Below, piece after piece: positions 24,442 to 34,000 of a stretch of DNA of 64,000 bases. The position numbers and the translations under genes were made by a program. A model generated the notes under the pieces. That model ran no database searches, was not told the origin of the DNA, and saw only the letters and a program-made list of their open reading frames with translations. The stretch comes from RGDT01 sp964630925 (GTDB lineage: Bacteria; Planctomycetota; Planctomycetia; Gemmatales; Gemmataceae), in the NCBI GenBank assembly GCA_964630925.1, contig CAZVZK010000003.1:62001-126000 (forward strand), read 5' to 3'. Position 1 is the first letter of the stretch. Each line of letters begins with the position of its first letter.

Positions 24442-25701
24442 ATGAAACGCCACCTCCCCCCCGTCCGCCCCGGCTTCACGCTGATCGAGCTGCTGGTCGT
24501 GATCGCCATCATCGCGGTGTTGATCGGCCTCCTGCTGCCCGCCGTCCAGAAGGTCCGCGAGGCCGCCGCACGCATCCAGTGCGCCAATAACCTCAAGCAG
24601 CTCGGCATCGCGGTACACATGGCGAACGACACGTACCGCGTGCTGCCGCCGGCCGACAACCGATTCCCGGGCCTGACCGGGCCGGTGGGGACGGTGCAAT
24701 TCCACCTCCTGCCACTCGTTGAGCAGGAAGCGGCCCATCGCGGCACGGACGACTCGGAGGCGGCAGGCACCCGCGACCGGGGCCTTTCCGTGTTCCGCTG
24801 CACCTCCGATAACACCAAGCCTTACGGCGGATGGGCCGCCGGCAACTACAGCGCGAACCGGCTCGTCTTCGGCGGCATGGCCGGCGGCAGCGCGTCGATC
24901 CCCAACAGCATGCCCGACGGCACGTCGAACACGGTGCTGTTCGGGGAACGGTACGCCCGCTGCGAACGCGACTGGCTGGAGCCGTATCAGAAATGCGATG
25001 AGGAGCAACAGGTCCAGCGCAGCAGCACAACCACAAGTACAGAAAACAAGTCAGTATCTGTAACACAAGAAAAAGATATTAAAGAATATTATTATTATAG
25101 TGAAGTTAGTTATAATGCAAATAAAGCAAAAGACAGGTCAACACTAGAAAACGGCGGATACACTGTGTACGAAGGCCCGGTGTTTTCCGTGACAGGCGGC
25201 GGCCCAACGCATGTGGTCGGGGGATGGAAGTACAAGAAAACATTTAATGAGCTTGTTTCTTCCGCGATGGCAAATCTCGGCGGCAGCGGATGGTCACTCG
25301 CCTCCTACACGAATACAGGGGAAACGGACAAAGGTGAGCCTCAGTACACATTAAACTATACAAGAACAGTATCTGTGACAACATATTGGTACGAAACCGT
25401 CTGCGTGAAATGGGGCACCTACTACAACACCCACACCATCCCCGGCGGCGGCCTGTGGGCCCGGCGCGACGCCGCCTACGGCGCCCACTTCTCCTCCACC
25501 GCCCCCTTCCAGGTCAGGCCCCACCCCTCCACCGGCCTCCAGTCGAAATGCGATAACGCCCTCCTCCAGTCGCCACACTCCGGCGGCATGATGGCCGGCC
25601 TCGGCGACGGCAGCGTCCGCTTCGTCCCCGCCTCCATCTCGCCCACGGCCTGGTCTCTCGCCGTCCAGCCCGACGACGGCAAGCCCTTCAACTGGGATTG
25701 A
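24442..25701 (+). CDS. DUF1559 prepilin-like protein with insert
   Basis: This 419-residue protein has a type IV prepilin-type signal (PGFTLIELLVVIAIIAVLI; cleavage after Gly, mature N-terminal Phe) and the DUF1559 fold of planctomycete pseudopilins: LLLPAVQKVREAAARIQC, NNLKQLGIAVH and the ending with SPHSGGMMAGLGDGSVRFV. The start at 24442 (MKRHLPP) fits best. Residues about 193-320 are an unusual Ser/Thr/Tyr/Lys-rich insert encoded by AT-rich DNA. Such proteins are probably surface or pilus-like; the number per genome is high. It is transcribed away from the TPR-CHAT gene. Confidence 0.9.
   Translation: MKRHLPPVRPGFTLIELLVVIAIIAVLIGLLLPAVQKVREAAARIQCANNLKQLGIAVHMANDTYRVLPPADNRFPGLTGPVGTVQFHLLPLVEQEAAHRGTDDSEAAGTRDRGLSVFRCTSDNTKPYGGWAAGNYSANRLVFGGMAGGSASIPNSMPDGTSNTVLFGERYARCERDWLEPYQKCDEEQQVQRSSTTTSTENKSVSVTQEKDIKEYYYYSEVSYNANKAKDRSTLENGGYTVYEGPVFSVTGGGPTHVVGGWKYKKTFNELVSSAMANLGGSGWSLASYTNTGETDKGEPQYTLNYTRTVSVTTYWYETVCVKWGTYYNTHTIPGGGLWARRDAAYGAHFSSTAPFQVRPHPSTGLQSKCDNALLQSPHSGGMMAGLGDGSVRFVPASISPTAWSLAVQPDDGKPFNWD
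25020..25390 (+). other. AT-rich insert inside the DUF1559 gene
   Basis: This stretch within the coding frame is strikingly rich in A and T compared with the rest of the window, with codons such as ATT, AAA, AGA and TAT that are rare nearby. The frame stays open. It encodes KDIKEYYYYSEVSYNANKAK and similar residues. It may be a recently acquired or poorly ameliorated segment, or a variable surface loop. Confidence 0.8.
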
Positions 25702-25720
25702 ACCGTCTCGGCGTCGCCTC

Positions 25721-25747
25721 TCCGCCGCCCCGTGCAGGGGCGGCGGA
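25721..25747. repeat. GC-rich hairpin after the prepilin gene
   Basis: TCCGCCGCCCC (25721-25731) and GGGGCGGCGGA (25737-25747) form a perfect 11-bp stem with loop GTGCA. It lies 20 bases after the prepilin stop and ends 23 bases before the lipoprotein start. It may be a terminator or attenuator, but no T-run follows. Confidence 0.5.
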
Positions 25748-25770
25748 GGAATCACCCTGGGGGACGACCC

Positions 25771-26190
25771 ATGCCTCGCGCCCTGGCCGGCACGGCCGGC
25801 CTGCTCCTCCTGTTGACCCTCCTGCCCGGCTGCAAGAGGCCCTCCGGCACCGTCCGCGGGCAGGTCGTCGGCGTCAACCCGCAGACGGGGCAGCTCCAGC
25901 CGCTCAACGGCGGGCGCATCCGCTTCTTCTTCCAGGGGGAGATGCTGTCGGCGGACATCCGCGACGGCAAGTTCGAGGCCGCCGGGCTGCCCGTCGGCGA
26001 GGCGGCCATCACCGTCGAATCCCCGCCGGATTCCGCGGCGGCCCCCGGCGCGCCGCCCTCGATCCCCGTCCCCCGCCCGCTCTCCCAGATCGACACCACC
26101 ACGCTCAGGTGGCAGGTCATGCCGGGTGAGCAGGAGGTCACGGTCTCCCTGGCCGACGGCAAGGTGGAGGCCGGGGCGGCGAAGCCCTGA
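25771..26190 (+). CDS. Small lipoprotein, carboxypeptidase-regulatory-like
   Basis: This 139-residue protein has a lipoprotein signal: a hydrophobic start (AGLLLLLTLLPGC) with the lipobox Cys. The mature part, SGTVRGQVVGVNPQTG with LNGGRIRFFF and later DGKFEAAGLPVGEAAITVE, is a beta-sandwich pattern like carboxypeptidase regulatory-type domains common in planctomycete lipoproteins. The start at 25771 follows GGGGGAC. It is probably transcribed with the DUF1559 gene. Its role is unknown. Confidence 0.75.
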   Translation: MPRALAGTAGLLLLLTLLPGCKRPSGTVRGQVVGVNPQTGQLQPLNGGRIRFFFQGEMLSADIRDGKFEAAGLPVGEAAITVESPPDSAAAPGAPPSIPVPRPLSQIDTTTLRWQVMPGEQEVTVSLADGKVEAGAAKP

Positions 26191-26204
26191 ATGGGTCACC
26201 CCCC

Positions 26205-29200
26205 TCACCGCCCCCGCGGCGCCTGCCACAGCATCACCTTGCCGTCGTGCAGCGCCGCCGCCAGCCATCCCCCGTCCGGCGAGAACGCCACGGCGTTGGC
26301 CTGGTGCGTCAGACCCTTGAAGCAGCACAGCTCGTGGCCTGTCTCCACGTGCCACAGCCGCACCGTCCGGTCGTTGCCCGCCGACGCCAGCGTCCGCCCG
26401 TCCGGCGAGAACGCCACGCCCCCCACCCCGGCGTCGTGCCCGCCGATCACCCCGCGCGGCCGGAGCGTCTCGCGGTCCCAGAGCTTCGGCGTGCCGTCGG
26501 CGCCGCCCGTCGCCAGCATCTTGCCGTCCGGCGAGAAGGCCACGGCCCACACCCCTTGCGCGTCCCGCGCCTCCCGGATGAGCACCCGCCCCGCCACGTC
26601 CCACAGGCGGACGGCCCGGTCGATGCCCACCGACGCCAGCACCGCCCCGTCCGGGGAGAACGCCACGCCGCGGGTGTGCAGCATGTCGGGACAGGCCAGG
26701 ACGCCCAGCGGCCGGGCGGACGCGGCGTCCCAGAGCCGGACGACGTGGTCGCGGCCCCCCGAGGCGACCAGCCCGCCGCACGGCGAGAAGGCGACGGCCC
26801 GCACGTTGGCCGTGTGCCCCTCCAGCGTGGCGACGGGCGCGCCGTCGGCCACGCGCCAGAGCCTCACCGTGTTGTCGTAGCTGCCGCTCGCCAGCATCCG
26901 CCCGTCCGCCGTCATCGCCACGCAACTGACCAGGGAGCCGTGCCCCTTCAAGACGTGCCGCTCGGCGCCCGTCGTCACGTCGAGCACCTTCAGCAGGTGG
27001 TCGTCACTGGAGGTGACCAGGGTGCGGCTGTCCGGCCCGAAGGCGACGCCCCACACCTCGTGGGTGTGCGCGGCCAGGCTGCGTTGGGCGGGGGCCGGCC
27101 AGGGCCTCCACACCCGGACGACGTGGTCGTTGCGGCCCTGCACCACCTCCGAGGCGTCGGCGTTCAGGGCGAAGCTGAAGAAGGCGTGGAACGGTTCATA
27201 CGGCTCGCGGCGGGGCTTGCCCGTGGCCCGGTCCAGCAGGTGGAGCGCGCACTGCCGGGGCGGCACCTCCGCCAGCACCGCCAGGGTCTTGCCGTCGGCG
27301 GAGCAGGCCACCTGGCGTACGGGGTGCTTGCCCTCGTAGACAAGGGCCTCCTGGGCACCGGAGGACACGGCCCACAGCCGGGCCGTCCCGTCCCAGCTCC
27401 CCGTCAGAAGGGCCCCGTCCGGTGTGAAGGCGATGCTGTCGATCATCCGGGTGTGGGCGTCCCAGGCCTTTTTCGGCTCGCCGCGGGCCGCGTCCAGCAC
27501 CACGATCCGCCCGGCCTCCGTGAGTAGCGTGCGGGTCGCGGCCGCCAGCGTCTGGCCGTCGGGAGAATAGGCGAGGGCGGTGGCCACCCCCGCCGACGGC
27601 AGTAGAAAGCGCTTCGTCCCTGCGGACGGCTGCCACAGGCACACCGCCCCGCGGCCGTCGGTGTTGACCCGCCCGAAAGCCACCGTCCGCCCGTCCGGCG
27701 ACACCACGGCCGCGGACGCCGCCTCGGCCGTGTCGCGGAGCAGGGCGAGCTGGCGCCCGTCACGCCCCCAGACACGCACCTCCGCCGCCCCGTTCTTCCG
27801 CCCCCACCCCACCTCGGTCTTGTTGATGGCCACGATGGAGCTGCCGTAGGGGAAGACGGCCAACGAATGCGGCTCCCTCTCGAAGCCGGCCAGGGTGGCC
27901 TGGAGGAGGCCCGTCTCACGGTCCCAGATCCTGACGGTGCGGTCGGCACTGGCCGAGGCGATGTAGTCGCCCTGGGGGGGCACCGCCACGGCCTCGATGG
28001 GGAACTGGTGGCCGCGCAGCCACAGGTCGTTCCGCGCCTGACCCCACAGGTAGCGCCAGGAGAATTCGCGCAGATCCTCCTCATCAGGCAGAGGCCGCTC
28101 GCGGTTGAGCACCTCGGCCATCAGGCCGACCTGCCCGTTGAGCATCAGCTCGCGGGCCAGGCGGATGTGGGCCGTGTAGCCCAGGCGGCGTGTCTCCGCG
28201 GCGCGTGCCCGTGCGATCTCGCGTTGCTCGTTGGCCTCGTCCACCTTCGCCTGGAGCTGGAGGTTCTTCGCCTCCATCTGGCGGTAGTGCCACAGGCCGG
28301 CCAGCCCCAGGCCGGCCAGGGCGAGCAGCACGGTGGCGCACAGCGCCGCCTCGGCGGGCCGGCGGCGGGCCCAGGCGACGCCCTGTTCCCACAACGAGGG
28401 CAGACGCGCGGTGACGGGCTCGCCGCGAAGGTAGCGGCGGAGGTCGGCCGCCAGCTCGCCGGCGGTGGCATAGCGGCCCCGCGGACGCCTGTCCAGGCAC
28501 TTGAGGCAGATGCTCTCCAGATCGCAGGGCAGGTCGGGGCGGTGGCGGCGCGGCGAGGGGGCGTCGTCGCCGCTGATCCGCCGCAGCAGCTCCAGGTCGG
28601 ACGAGGCGGCGAACGGCGTCGTCAGCGTGAGCATCTCGTACAGGATCACGCCGAGGGCGTAGACGTCGGCGGCGGGGCCGATGTCGGCCCGGCGGCCCTC
28701 GACCTGCTCGGGGGCGGAGTAGCGCGGCGTGCCCAGGAGGGCGCCGGTGCGTGTGTCGTCCCCCTGCCCGTCGAGGAGCTTGGCGAGGCCGAAGTCGGTG
28801 ATCTTCGGGGTGAGGCGGTCGGCGAGGAGGTCGGCCTCGGTGGCGGAGAAGGGGGCCTCGGGGCCGGAGGCCAGCGGCCCGGCCGGGGCGAGGAGGACGT
28901 TGGCGGGCTTGAGGTCGCGGTGGATGACGCCGCGCTGGTGGGCGTGATCGACGCCGTCGGCGAGGCGGGCGAGCAGGTGGGCCGCCGCCGCCGGCGGGAC
29001 GGGGGCGGGGCGGCCGCGCAGCCAGCGGGAGAGGGAGGGGCCGGGGTTGTAGGGGCTGGTGATGTAGGAGATGCCGTTGACCTCGCCGGCCTCCAGGACC
29101 GGGAGGATGTTGGGGTGCTCCAGGGCGGCGGCGGCGCGGCCCTCCAGGACGAAGCGGCGGCACCGCTCGGCGTTCAGCAGGCCCTCGGGCCGGGGGAGCT

Positions 29201-29546
29201 TGATGGCCACCTCGCGCCGCAGGAGGGGGTCGAAGGCCAGGAAGACGACGCCGAAGCCGCCCCGGCCCAGCTCCCGCCGTAGCGAGAAGCGTCCGAAGGG
29301 CACCTCGCCGTTCAGGCGGTTTGGTGGGATCGCCGCCGGGGGCCGGGGCCCCTCCGGTGCCAGGGCGGGGGTGTCGGGTAGCTCGAGACGCAGGCGGTCC
29401 AGGAGCCGCAGGCAATCGACGGCGGGCCGCAGCTCGCTGGGCACGCCCGGGGGCAGCTCTCCGCCGCCGGAGGTGGGGTACGGGACGGCGTCGCAGGCCA
29501 AGAGGTACTCGGCGAACAGGGCGTCCCTGTCGAGGGGGGCCGTCAG
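26205..29546 (-). CDS. Serine/threonine kinase with C-terminal WD40 repeats
   Basis: This protein of about 1113 residues has an N-terminal helical part of about 80 residues, a Hanks-type kinase domain (GRGGFGVVF, Lys116, HRDLKPAN at about 209, DFG at 251), a membrane span (ALCATVLLALAGLGLAGLW, about 455-475), a coiled helical linker, and many WD40 units (GDYIASASADRTVRIWD; VAFSPDGRTLASAGNDRTVR). No ATG or well-placed GTG starts the conserved N-terminus (LFAEYLLACD). The best start is CTG at 29546, overlapping the stop of the sigma gene (CTGA), so translation would be coupled. This kinase/ECF pair is common in Gemmataceae. Confidence 0.88.
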   Translation of the reverse strand: MTAPLDRDALFAEYLLACDAVPYPTSGGGELPPGVPSELRPAVDCLRLLDRLRLELPDTPALAPEGPRPPAAIPPNRLNGEVPFGRFSLRRELGRGGFGVVFLAFDPLLRREVAIKLPRPEGLLNAERCRRFVLEGRAAAALEHPNILPVLEAGEVNGISYITSPYNPGPSLSRWLRGRPAPVPPAAAAHLLARLADGVDHAHQRGVIHRDLKPANVLLAPAGPLASGPEAPFSATEADLLADRLTPKITDFGLAKLLDGQGDDTRTGALLGTPRYSAPEQVEGRRADIGPAADVYALGVILYEMLTLTTPFAASSDLELLRRISGDDAPSPRRHRPDLPCDLESICLKCLDRRPRGRYATAGELAADLRRYLRGEPVTARLPSLWEQGVAWARRRPAEAALCATVLLALAGLGLAGLWHYRQMEAKNLQLQAKVDEANEQREIARARAAETRRLGYTAHIRLARELMLNGQVGLMAEVLNRERPLPDEEDLREFSWRYLWGQARNDLWLRGHQFPIEAVAVPPQGDYIASASADRTVRIWDRETGLLQATLAGFEREPHSLAVFPYGSSIVAINKTEVGWGRKNGAAEVRVWGRDGRQLALLRDTAEAASAAVVSPDGRTVAFGRVNTDGRGAVCLWQPSAGTKRFLLPSAGVATALAYSPDGQTLAAATRTLLTEAGRIVVLDAARGEPKKAWDAHTRMIDSIAFTPDGALLTGSWDGTARLWAVSSGAQEALVYEGKHPVRQVACSADGKTLAVLAEVPPRQCALHLLDRATGKPRREPYEPFHAFFSFALNADASEVVQGRNDHVVRVWRPWPAPAQRSLAAHTHEVWGVAFGPDSRTLVTSSDDHLLKVLDVTTGAERHVLKGHGSLVSCVAMTADGRMLASGSYDNTVRLWRVADGAPVATLEGHTANVRAVAFSPCGGLVASGGRDHVVRLWDAASARPLGVLACPDMLHTRGVAFSPDGAVLASVGIDRAVRLWDVAGRVLIREARDAQGVWAVAFSPDGKMLATGGADGTPKLWDRETLRPRGVIGGHDAGVGGVAFSPDGRTLASAGNDRTVRLWHVETGHELCCFKGLTHQANAVAFSPDGGWLAAALHDGKVMLWQAPRGR

Positions 29547-30181
29547 GGCGGAGTGATCCGGCGCTGCAGCTCCTGGATCGCCCGGGCCCAGATCCGCTGG
29601 ACGGCCTTCTCTGGCCGGTTCAGGTGCAGGGCGATCGCCCTGAACGGCTGGCGTTCCAGGCTCCGCCATACGATCACCTCGCGGTACGGGGACGGCAACT
29701 GGTCGAGGACGGCCTGCAGGCGGAAGAGCTGCTCCCTGGAGATCGCGTCCTCGATGGGTACCGGGGCCACCGCCGGGGCGGGGGGCCCCATGGGGCATTC
29801 GCGAGTCACGTCGCGTTTGGACACGTCGCGGAAATGGCGGCGGAAGTTCGCCAGGTTGTTCAACAGGATGCGGCGGAGCCAGCCGAGCAGCTCGCCCTCG
29901 GTCCGGCCGCGGAAGTCCTGGATCGACAGGTGGGCCTCCAGGAACGTCTCCTGCACCAGGTCGGACCCGCCGGCCTTGCTCTGGAGATCCAGGTCCATCT
30001 CCTCGTTGGCGAGGCTCAGGAGATAGGGGCGGAAGGCGTCGAGCAGGGCCCCGGCCGCTTCGGGACACCCTTGCTGTGCGCGGAAGAGCAAGGCCTCGAA
30101 TTGCCTCGGATCCGGGGGCACCTGTTTCCCTCGCGGGTGGGAGGTTAAAGGCGGTGGGTGGAAGGTGTGTGGTGTCATCAT
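29543..30181 (-). CDS. ECF-family RNA polymerase sigma factor
   Basis: This protein of about 212 residues has region 2 (GSDLVQETFLEAHLSIQDFR and LLGWLRRILLNNLANFRR) and region 4 (QLPSPYREVIVWRSLERQPF, ALHLNRPEKAVQRIWARAI). It is the sigma subunit partner type that pairs with Ser/Thr kinases in planctomycetes. The start at 30181 is one of two adjacent ATGs; there is no strong ribosome site, so the N-terminus is uncertain. The kinase gene overlaps its stop codon by about 3 bases. The kinase may control the sigma factor; target promoters are unknown. Confidence 0.85.
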   Translation of the reverse strand: MMTPHTFHPPPLTSHPRGKQVPPDPRQFEALLFRAQQGCPEAAGALLDAFRPYLLSLANEEMDLDLQSKAGGSDLVQETFLEAHLSIQDFRGRTEGELLGWLRRILLNNLANFRRHFRDVSKRDVTRECPMGPPAPAVAPVPIEDAISREQLFRLQAVLDQLPSPYREVIVWRSLERQPFRAIALHLNRPEKAVQRIWARAIQELQRRITPP

Positions 30182-30303
30182 ACCGCCCGAGGCGGGGCTG
30201 GGCAACCGCCCAGCCGCCCTGTCCGTGGGGGTGGCCTGCCTGGGCGAGCGAGGCTTGGCGGGGTCGGTGAGCCACCCGCGCGGTGGCCGGGCGTGGCCCG
30301 CCA

Positions 30304-30981
30304 TCACGGGCCCCATGGCCCTCGGGCGCCCACGTCGCCCAGCGGAAGTTGTGCGAGCGCCTGGCGCGTGTCCCCCACGCCGTGCCGCAGTTTGGCCACC
30401 GCGCCCAGCCCCATCGCGTAGCGGATGTGCCCCTCGCCGTGGGCGGCCTTGAGCGCCGCCGCCGCCTTCTCCGCCAGAGGCAGGCCCTCGGCCGCCTTCC
30501 CCGCATAGTAGAGGCCGAGGGCCTTCAAGGACTGCTCCCACGCCCGTTCGGCGGCCTCCCGCTCGGCGGGGGTACGTGTCCGGTCCCGCTCCGCGTCCTT
30601 CAGCCTCCCCCGCACGTCAACCGTCTTCCAGTGATCCGGGCCGTACAGCCCCGCGTGTGCCTCCGCCAGCCTCCGCAGGCTCTCGATGTGCTCGCGCCAC
30701 TCGCCACGCGTCCTGTGGGCCGCCACCAGATAGCCGAGTGACTTGATCGTCGCGGTGTGGCTGAGGCCGACCACCCGGGCGTCGATCTCGACCACCTTCT
30801 TGAGCGTCGCGAGGCCCTCGTCGCGCCGGCCGGCCATCCACGCCGCATAGCCCTTGTCGTAGATGGCCGTGTGCTCGCGCAGGATCTTCGCCTGTTCCGC
30901 CGTCAGCGGCACGATGGGGCCGACGGCCCCCGCCGACGGGACGGCCACCACCAGGAGCCGGAGTAGAAGACGAGCCATCAT
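30304..30981 (-). CDS. Truncated TPR protein, N-terminal part of a TPR-CHAT homologue
   Basis: This 225-residue protein matches the N-terminal region of the TPR-CHAT proteins: signal-like start (MMARLLLRLLVVAVPSAG), LTAEQAKILREHTAIYDKGY, AAWMAGRRDEGLATLKKV, and WREHIESLRRLAEAHAGLYG. It stops before the TPR array and CHAT domain; the last 15 residues (LGDVGARGPWGP) are unrelated and look like read-through of another frame. It is thus a truncated paralogue, perhaps still stable. It lies 43 bases downstream of the 1520-residue TPR-CHAT gene on the same strand. Confidence 0.75.
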   Translation of the reverse strand: MMARLLLRLLVVAVPSAGAVGPIVPLTAEQAKILREHTAIYDKGYAAWMAGRRDEGLATLKKVVEIDARVVGLSHTATIKSLGYLVAAHRTRGEWREHIESLRRLAEAHAGLYGPDHWKTVDVRGRLKDAERDRTRTPAEREAAERAWEQSLKALGLYYAGKAAEGLPLAEKAAAALKAAHGEGHIRYAMGLGAVAKLRHGVGDTRQALAQLPLGDVGARGPWGP

Positions 30982-31024
30982 CCACCCCAGTACACGCCGC
31001 AGATATCAGGTGCGGGCTGACGAC

Positions 31025-34000
31025 TCAGCGCCAGTCGCCCGACAGCACGAAACCCGCCCAGTAGTACGGGGGCGCGCGGCGGGCGCCCCTCTCGGCGTCG
31101 AGCTCGCGCACCGTGCCGCGCGGCTTGCCGTCAAGCGCCTCGCCGCGCATCATCGCGAGCTGGGAGCGGCGGAGTGCCTCGACGCGGGGGAGCGGCGCCT
31201 TGGCGTCCCAGGCGAGCTTGTAGAAGTCGCTCATCAACTGCTGCGTGGCCTTGTCGTCCACCTTCCACAACGAGGCGACCACGCCCCTCGCCCCCGCGGC
31301 GGCGAAGGCGCGCTGCATGCCGAGGATCCCCTCGCCGCTGGCCACCTTGCCCAGGCCCGTCTCGCACGCCGAAAGGACGGCCAGCTCGAGCCTGGAGAGG
31401 TCCATCTCGGAGACCTCGAGGGCGGTGAGGATGCCGTCCTCCTCTCCCGCCTTGGGCTCGCGGTTGGCCCCGGCGAAGGCGAGGCCGGACAGCAACAGCG
31501 GGTGCCAGCCCGTGGGCTCCTTGGGCTCGCCGGGACGGCCCTTCCGCGCCGGGCCGGCGAGGCTCTTGACGGTCTCCGGGGCGAAGAAGCCGTGTGTCGC
31601 CAGGTGGGCGTATCTCACCTCGGCCATCGCGGCGCGGACGGCCCGGGCCGTGGCCTTCGTCGAGGAGAGCTCCGTGAGCTGCCCCCCCTTGAAGTATCCG
31701 GCGAACGACCTGGCGATGGAACGTGTCTCGACGGCGGTGCCCGGCAGCGCCGCCCAGGCGCGGGGGATGTCCAGCGGCGCGCCCCTCGTGTCCGCCAGGG
31801 TCGGCGTGCCGCCGTCGTAATCGATGCCGCCGGCCGTCAGCAGTGACGGCGCGAGGCGCTGCCCCTCGGCCACCGGCTTCATCATCTCCGGGATGGCCGA
31901 CGGCACGGGGACGACCGCGACGGCCACGTCCTCGATCAGGTAACTGCCTTTCTTCGAACCGGGCAGTGCGGCGAAGGGCACCGTGCCCAGCACGCCGTCG
32001 GGCGAGATGAGGACCACCTTGGCCCCCACCAGGTGCTTCGCCAGCGGCGCCCAGATGAGCCGCCCGAGGGCCGCGCCGGTGCCGCCTTCGGGCCGGCGAC
32101 CCACGAGGTGCCGTCGCCACGCCTGGACGGCCGACTCGACATCGTCGGCGTCGGCCCCCAGATCGACCCTCGCGGCGGGCTTGCCCTTGCGGTGGATGAA
32201 CGCGACGATCTCGTTCTTGGAGACGAGGTAATCGACGAGGGCGGCCCCCTCGGGGAGCGCGGCGGCGAGGCCGGCCGCGTCGGGGCGTCCCTTGTCGCGT
32301 TCGGCCTGGAAGGCCTCGGAGAGTTTGGCGAGGTCGGCCTGGGCGTCGTCCTGCTCCTTCTCCAGGGCGGCCAGCTTCTCCCTTGTGGCCGTCGGCGAGA
32401 GCCGCAACGCCGCGAGCCGGCGCGTGACGGACTGGAGCCGTGCGGAGGCGTCCCTGGTCTCGGGATCGCCCGCGAGGCGGAGGAAGAGGCGGCGCTGCTG
32501 CTGACGCAGGAGGATGGCGCCCTTCCAGGCGAGGACGTGGGCGGCCGCCGGCGGGTACTTCGGCCCATCGGGGATCGCCAGGCGCACGTCGAGTCGGTCG
32601 CGGGCGGCGGCGGCGGCGAATTGCTGTCGGTCGGACTGCACGGAGGCGTTACCCCGCAGGTGGGCCAACGTGAGCGCCAGAGACTCCTCCGCCAGGGGGA
32701 GCGCCGCCTTGTGGTCCCCCATCACCGAGTGCAGGGCGGCGAGGTTGTTGAGGATGTTGGCGTAATCGGGGTGCTTGTCCCCCAGCACCTCCTTGGCGAG
32801 CGCCAACGCCTGCTTGTACAGGGGGAGCGCCGTCTTGTGGTCGCCCATCTCCTTGTGCATCATGGCGAGGTTGTTGAGGCCGAGGGCGTAGTGGGGGTGC
32901 TTCTCGCCCAGCGCCTCCTTGTTGATCGCCTGGGCCTTCTCGTACAGGGGCAGTGCCGCCTTGCGGTCCCCCATCGCCGAGTGCAGGGAGGCGAGGTTGT
33001 TGAGGCTGGCGGCGTAACGGGGGTGACTCTCACCCAGGACCTCCTTGTGAATCGCCAGTGCCTGCTTGAACAGGGGCAACGCCGCCTTGTTCTCCTCCAT
33101 CGACTCGTGCAGCATGGCGAGATTGTTGAGGCTTTCGGCGTAGGCGCGGTGCCTGTCCCCAAGCACCTCCTTGCGGATCGCCAACGCCTGCCTGTGGAGT
33201 GGGAGTGCCGCCTTGTGGTCACCCATCTTCTCATGCAAGATGGCGAGGTTGTTGAGGCTGGTGGCGTAGGCGGGGTGTTTCTCCCCCAGCGCGTCCTTGC
33301 GGATCGCCAACGCTTGCTTGAAAAGGGGCAGTGCCGCCTTGTGGCCCCCCATCGCCGAGTGCAGGCTCGCCAGACTATCGAGGCTGGAAGCGTAATCGGG
33401 GTGTTTGTCCCCCAGGACCTCCTTGCGGAGCGCCAGGGCCTGCTGGCAAAGGGGCATCGCCGCCTTGTGGTCGGCCAGTGTCTCGTGCAGACCGGCGAGG
33501 CTGTCGAGGCTCTTGCCGTAGTCCGGGTGCTTGTCCCCCAGGACCTCCTTGCGGATCGCCATCGCCTGCTTGTAGAGGATCAGCGCCGCCTTGTTGTCGC
33601 CCATCTCCTGGAGCAGCATGGCGAGGTTGTCGAGGTTGTTGGCGTAGTCGGGGTGCCTCTCCCCCAGCGCCTCCTTGGTGAGCGCCAACGCCCGCCGCGA
33701 CAGCGGGAGTGCCGCCTTGCGGTCCCCCATCGACTCATGCAGTTGGGCGAGGTTGTTCAGGGTGGATGCGTAGTCGGGGTGCCTCTCCCCCTGGACTTCC
33801 TTGCGGAGCGCCAGAGCCTCTTCGTAGAGGGCCAGGGCCGTTTTGTAGTCCCCCACCGTCTTGTGCATCATGGCGAGGTTGTTGAGGCTGGAGACGTAGT
33901 CGGGGTGCCTCTCACCCAGCGCCTCCTTGCGGATCGCCAACGCCTGCCTGAACAGGGGCAACGCCGCCTTGTACTCCCCCATCAGCCGGTGCAGGAAGGC

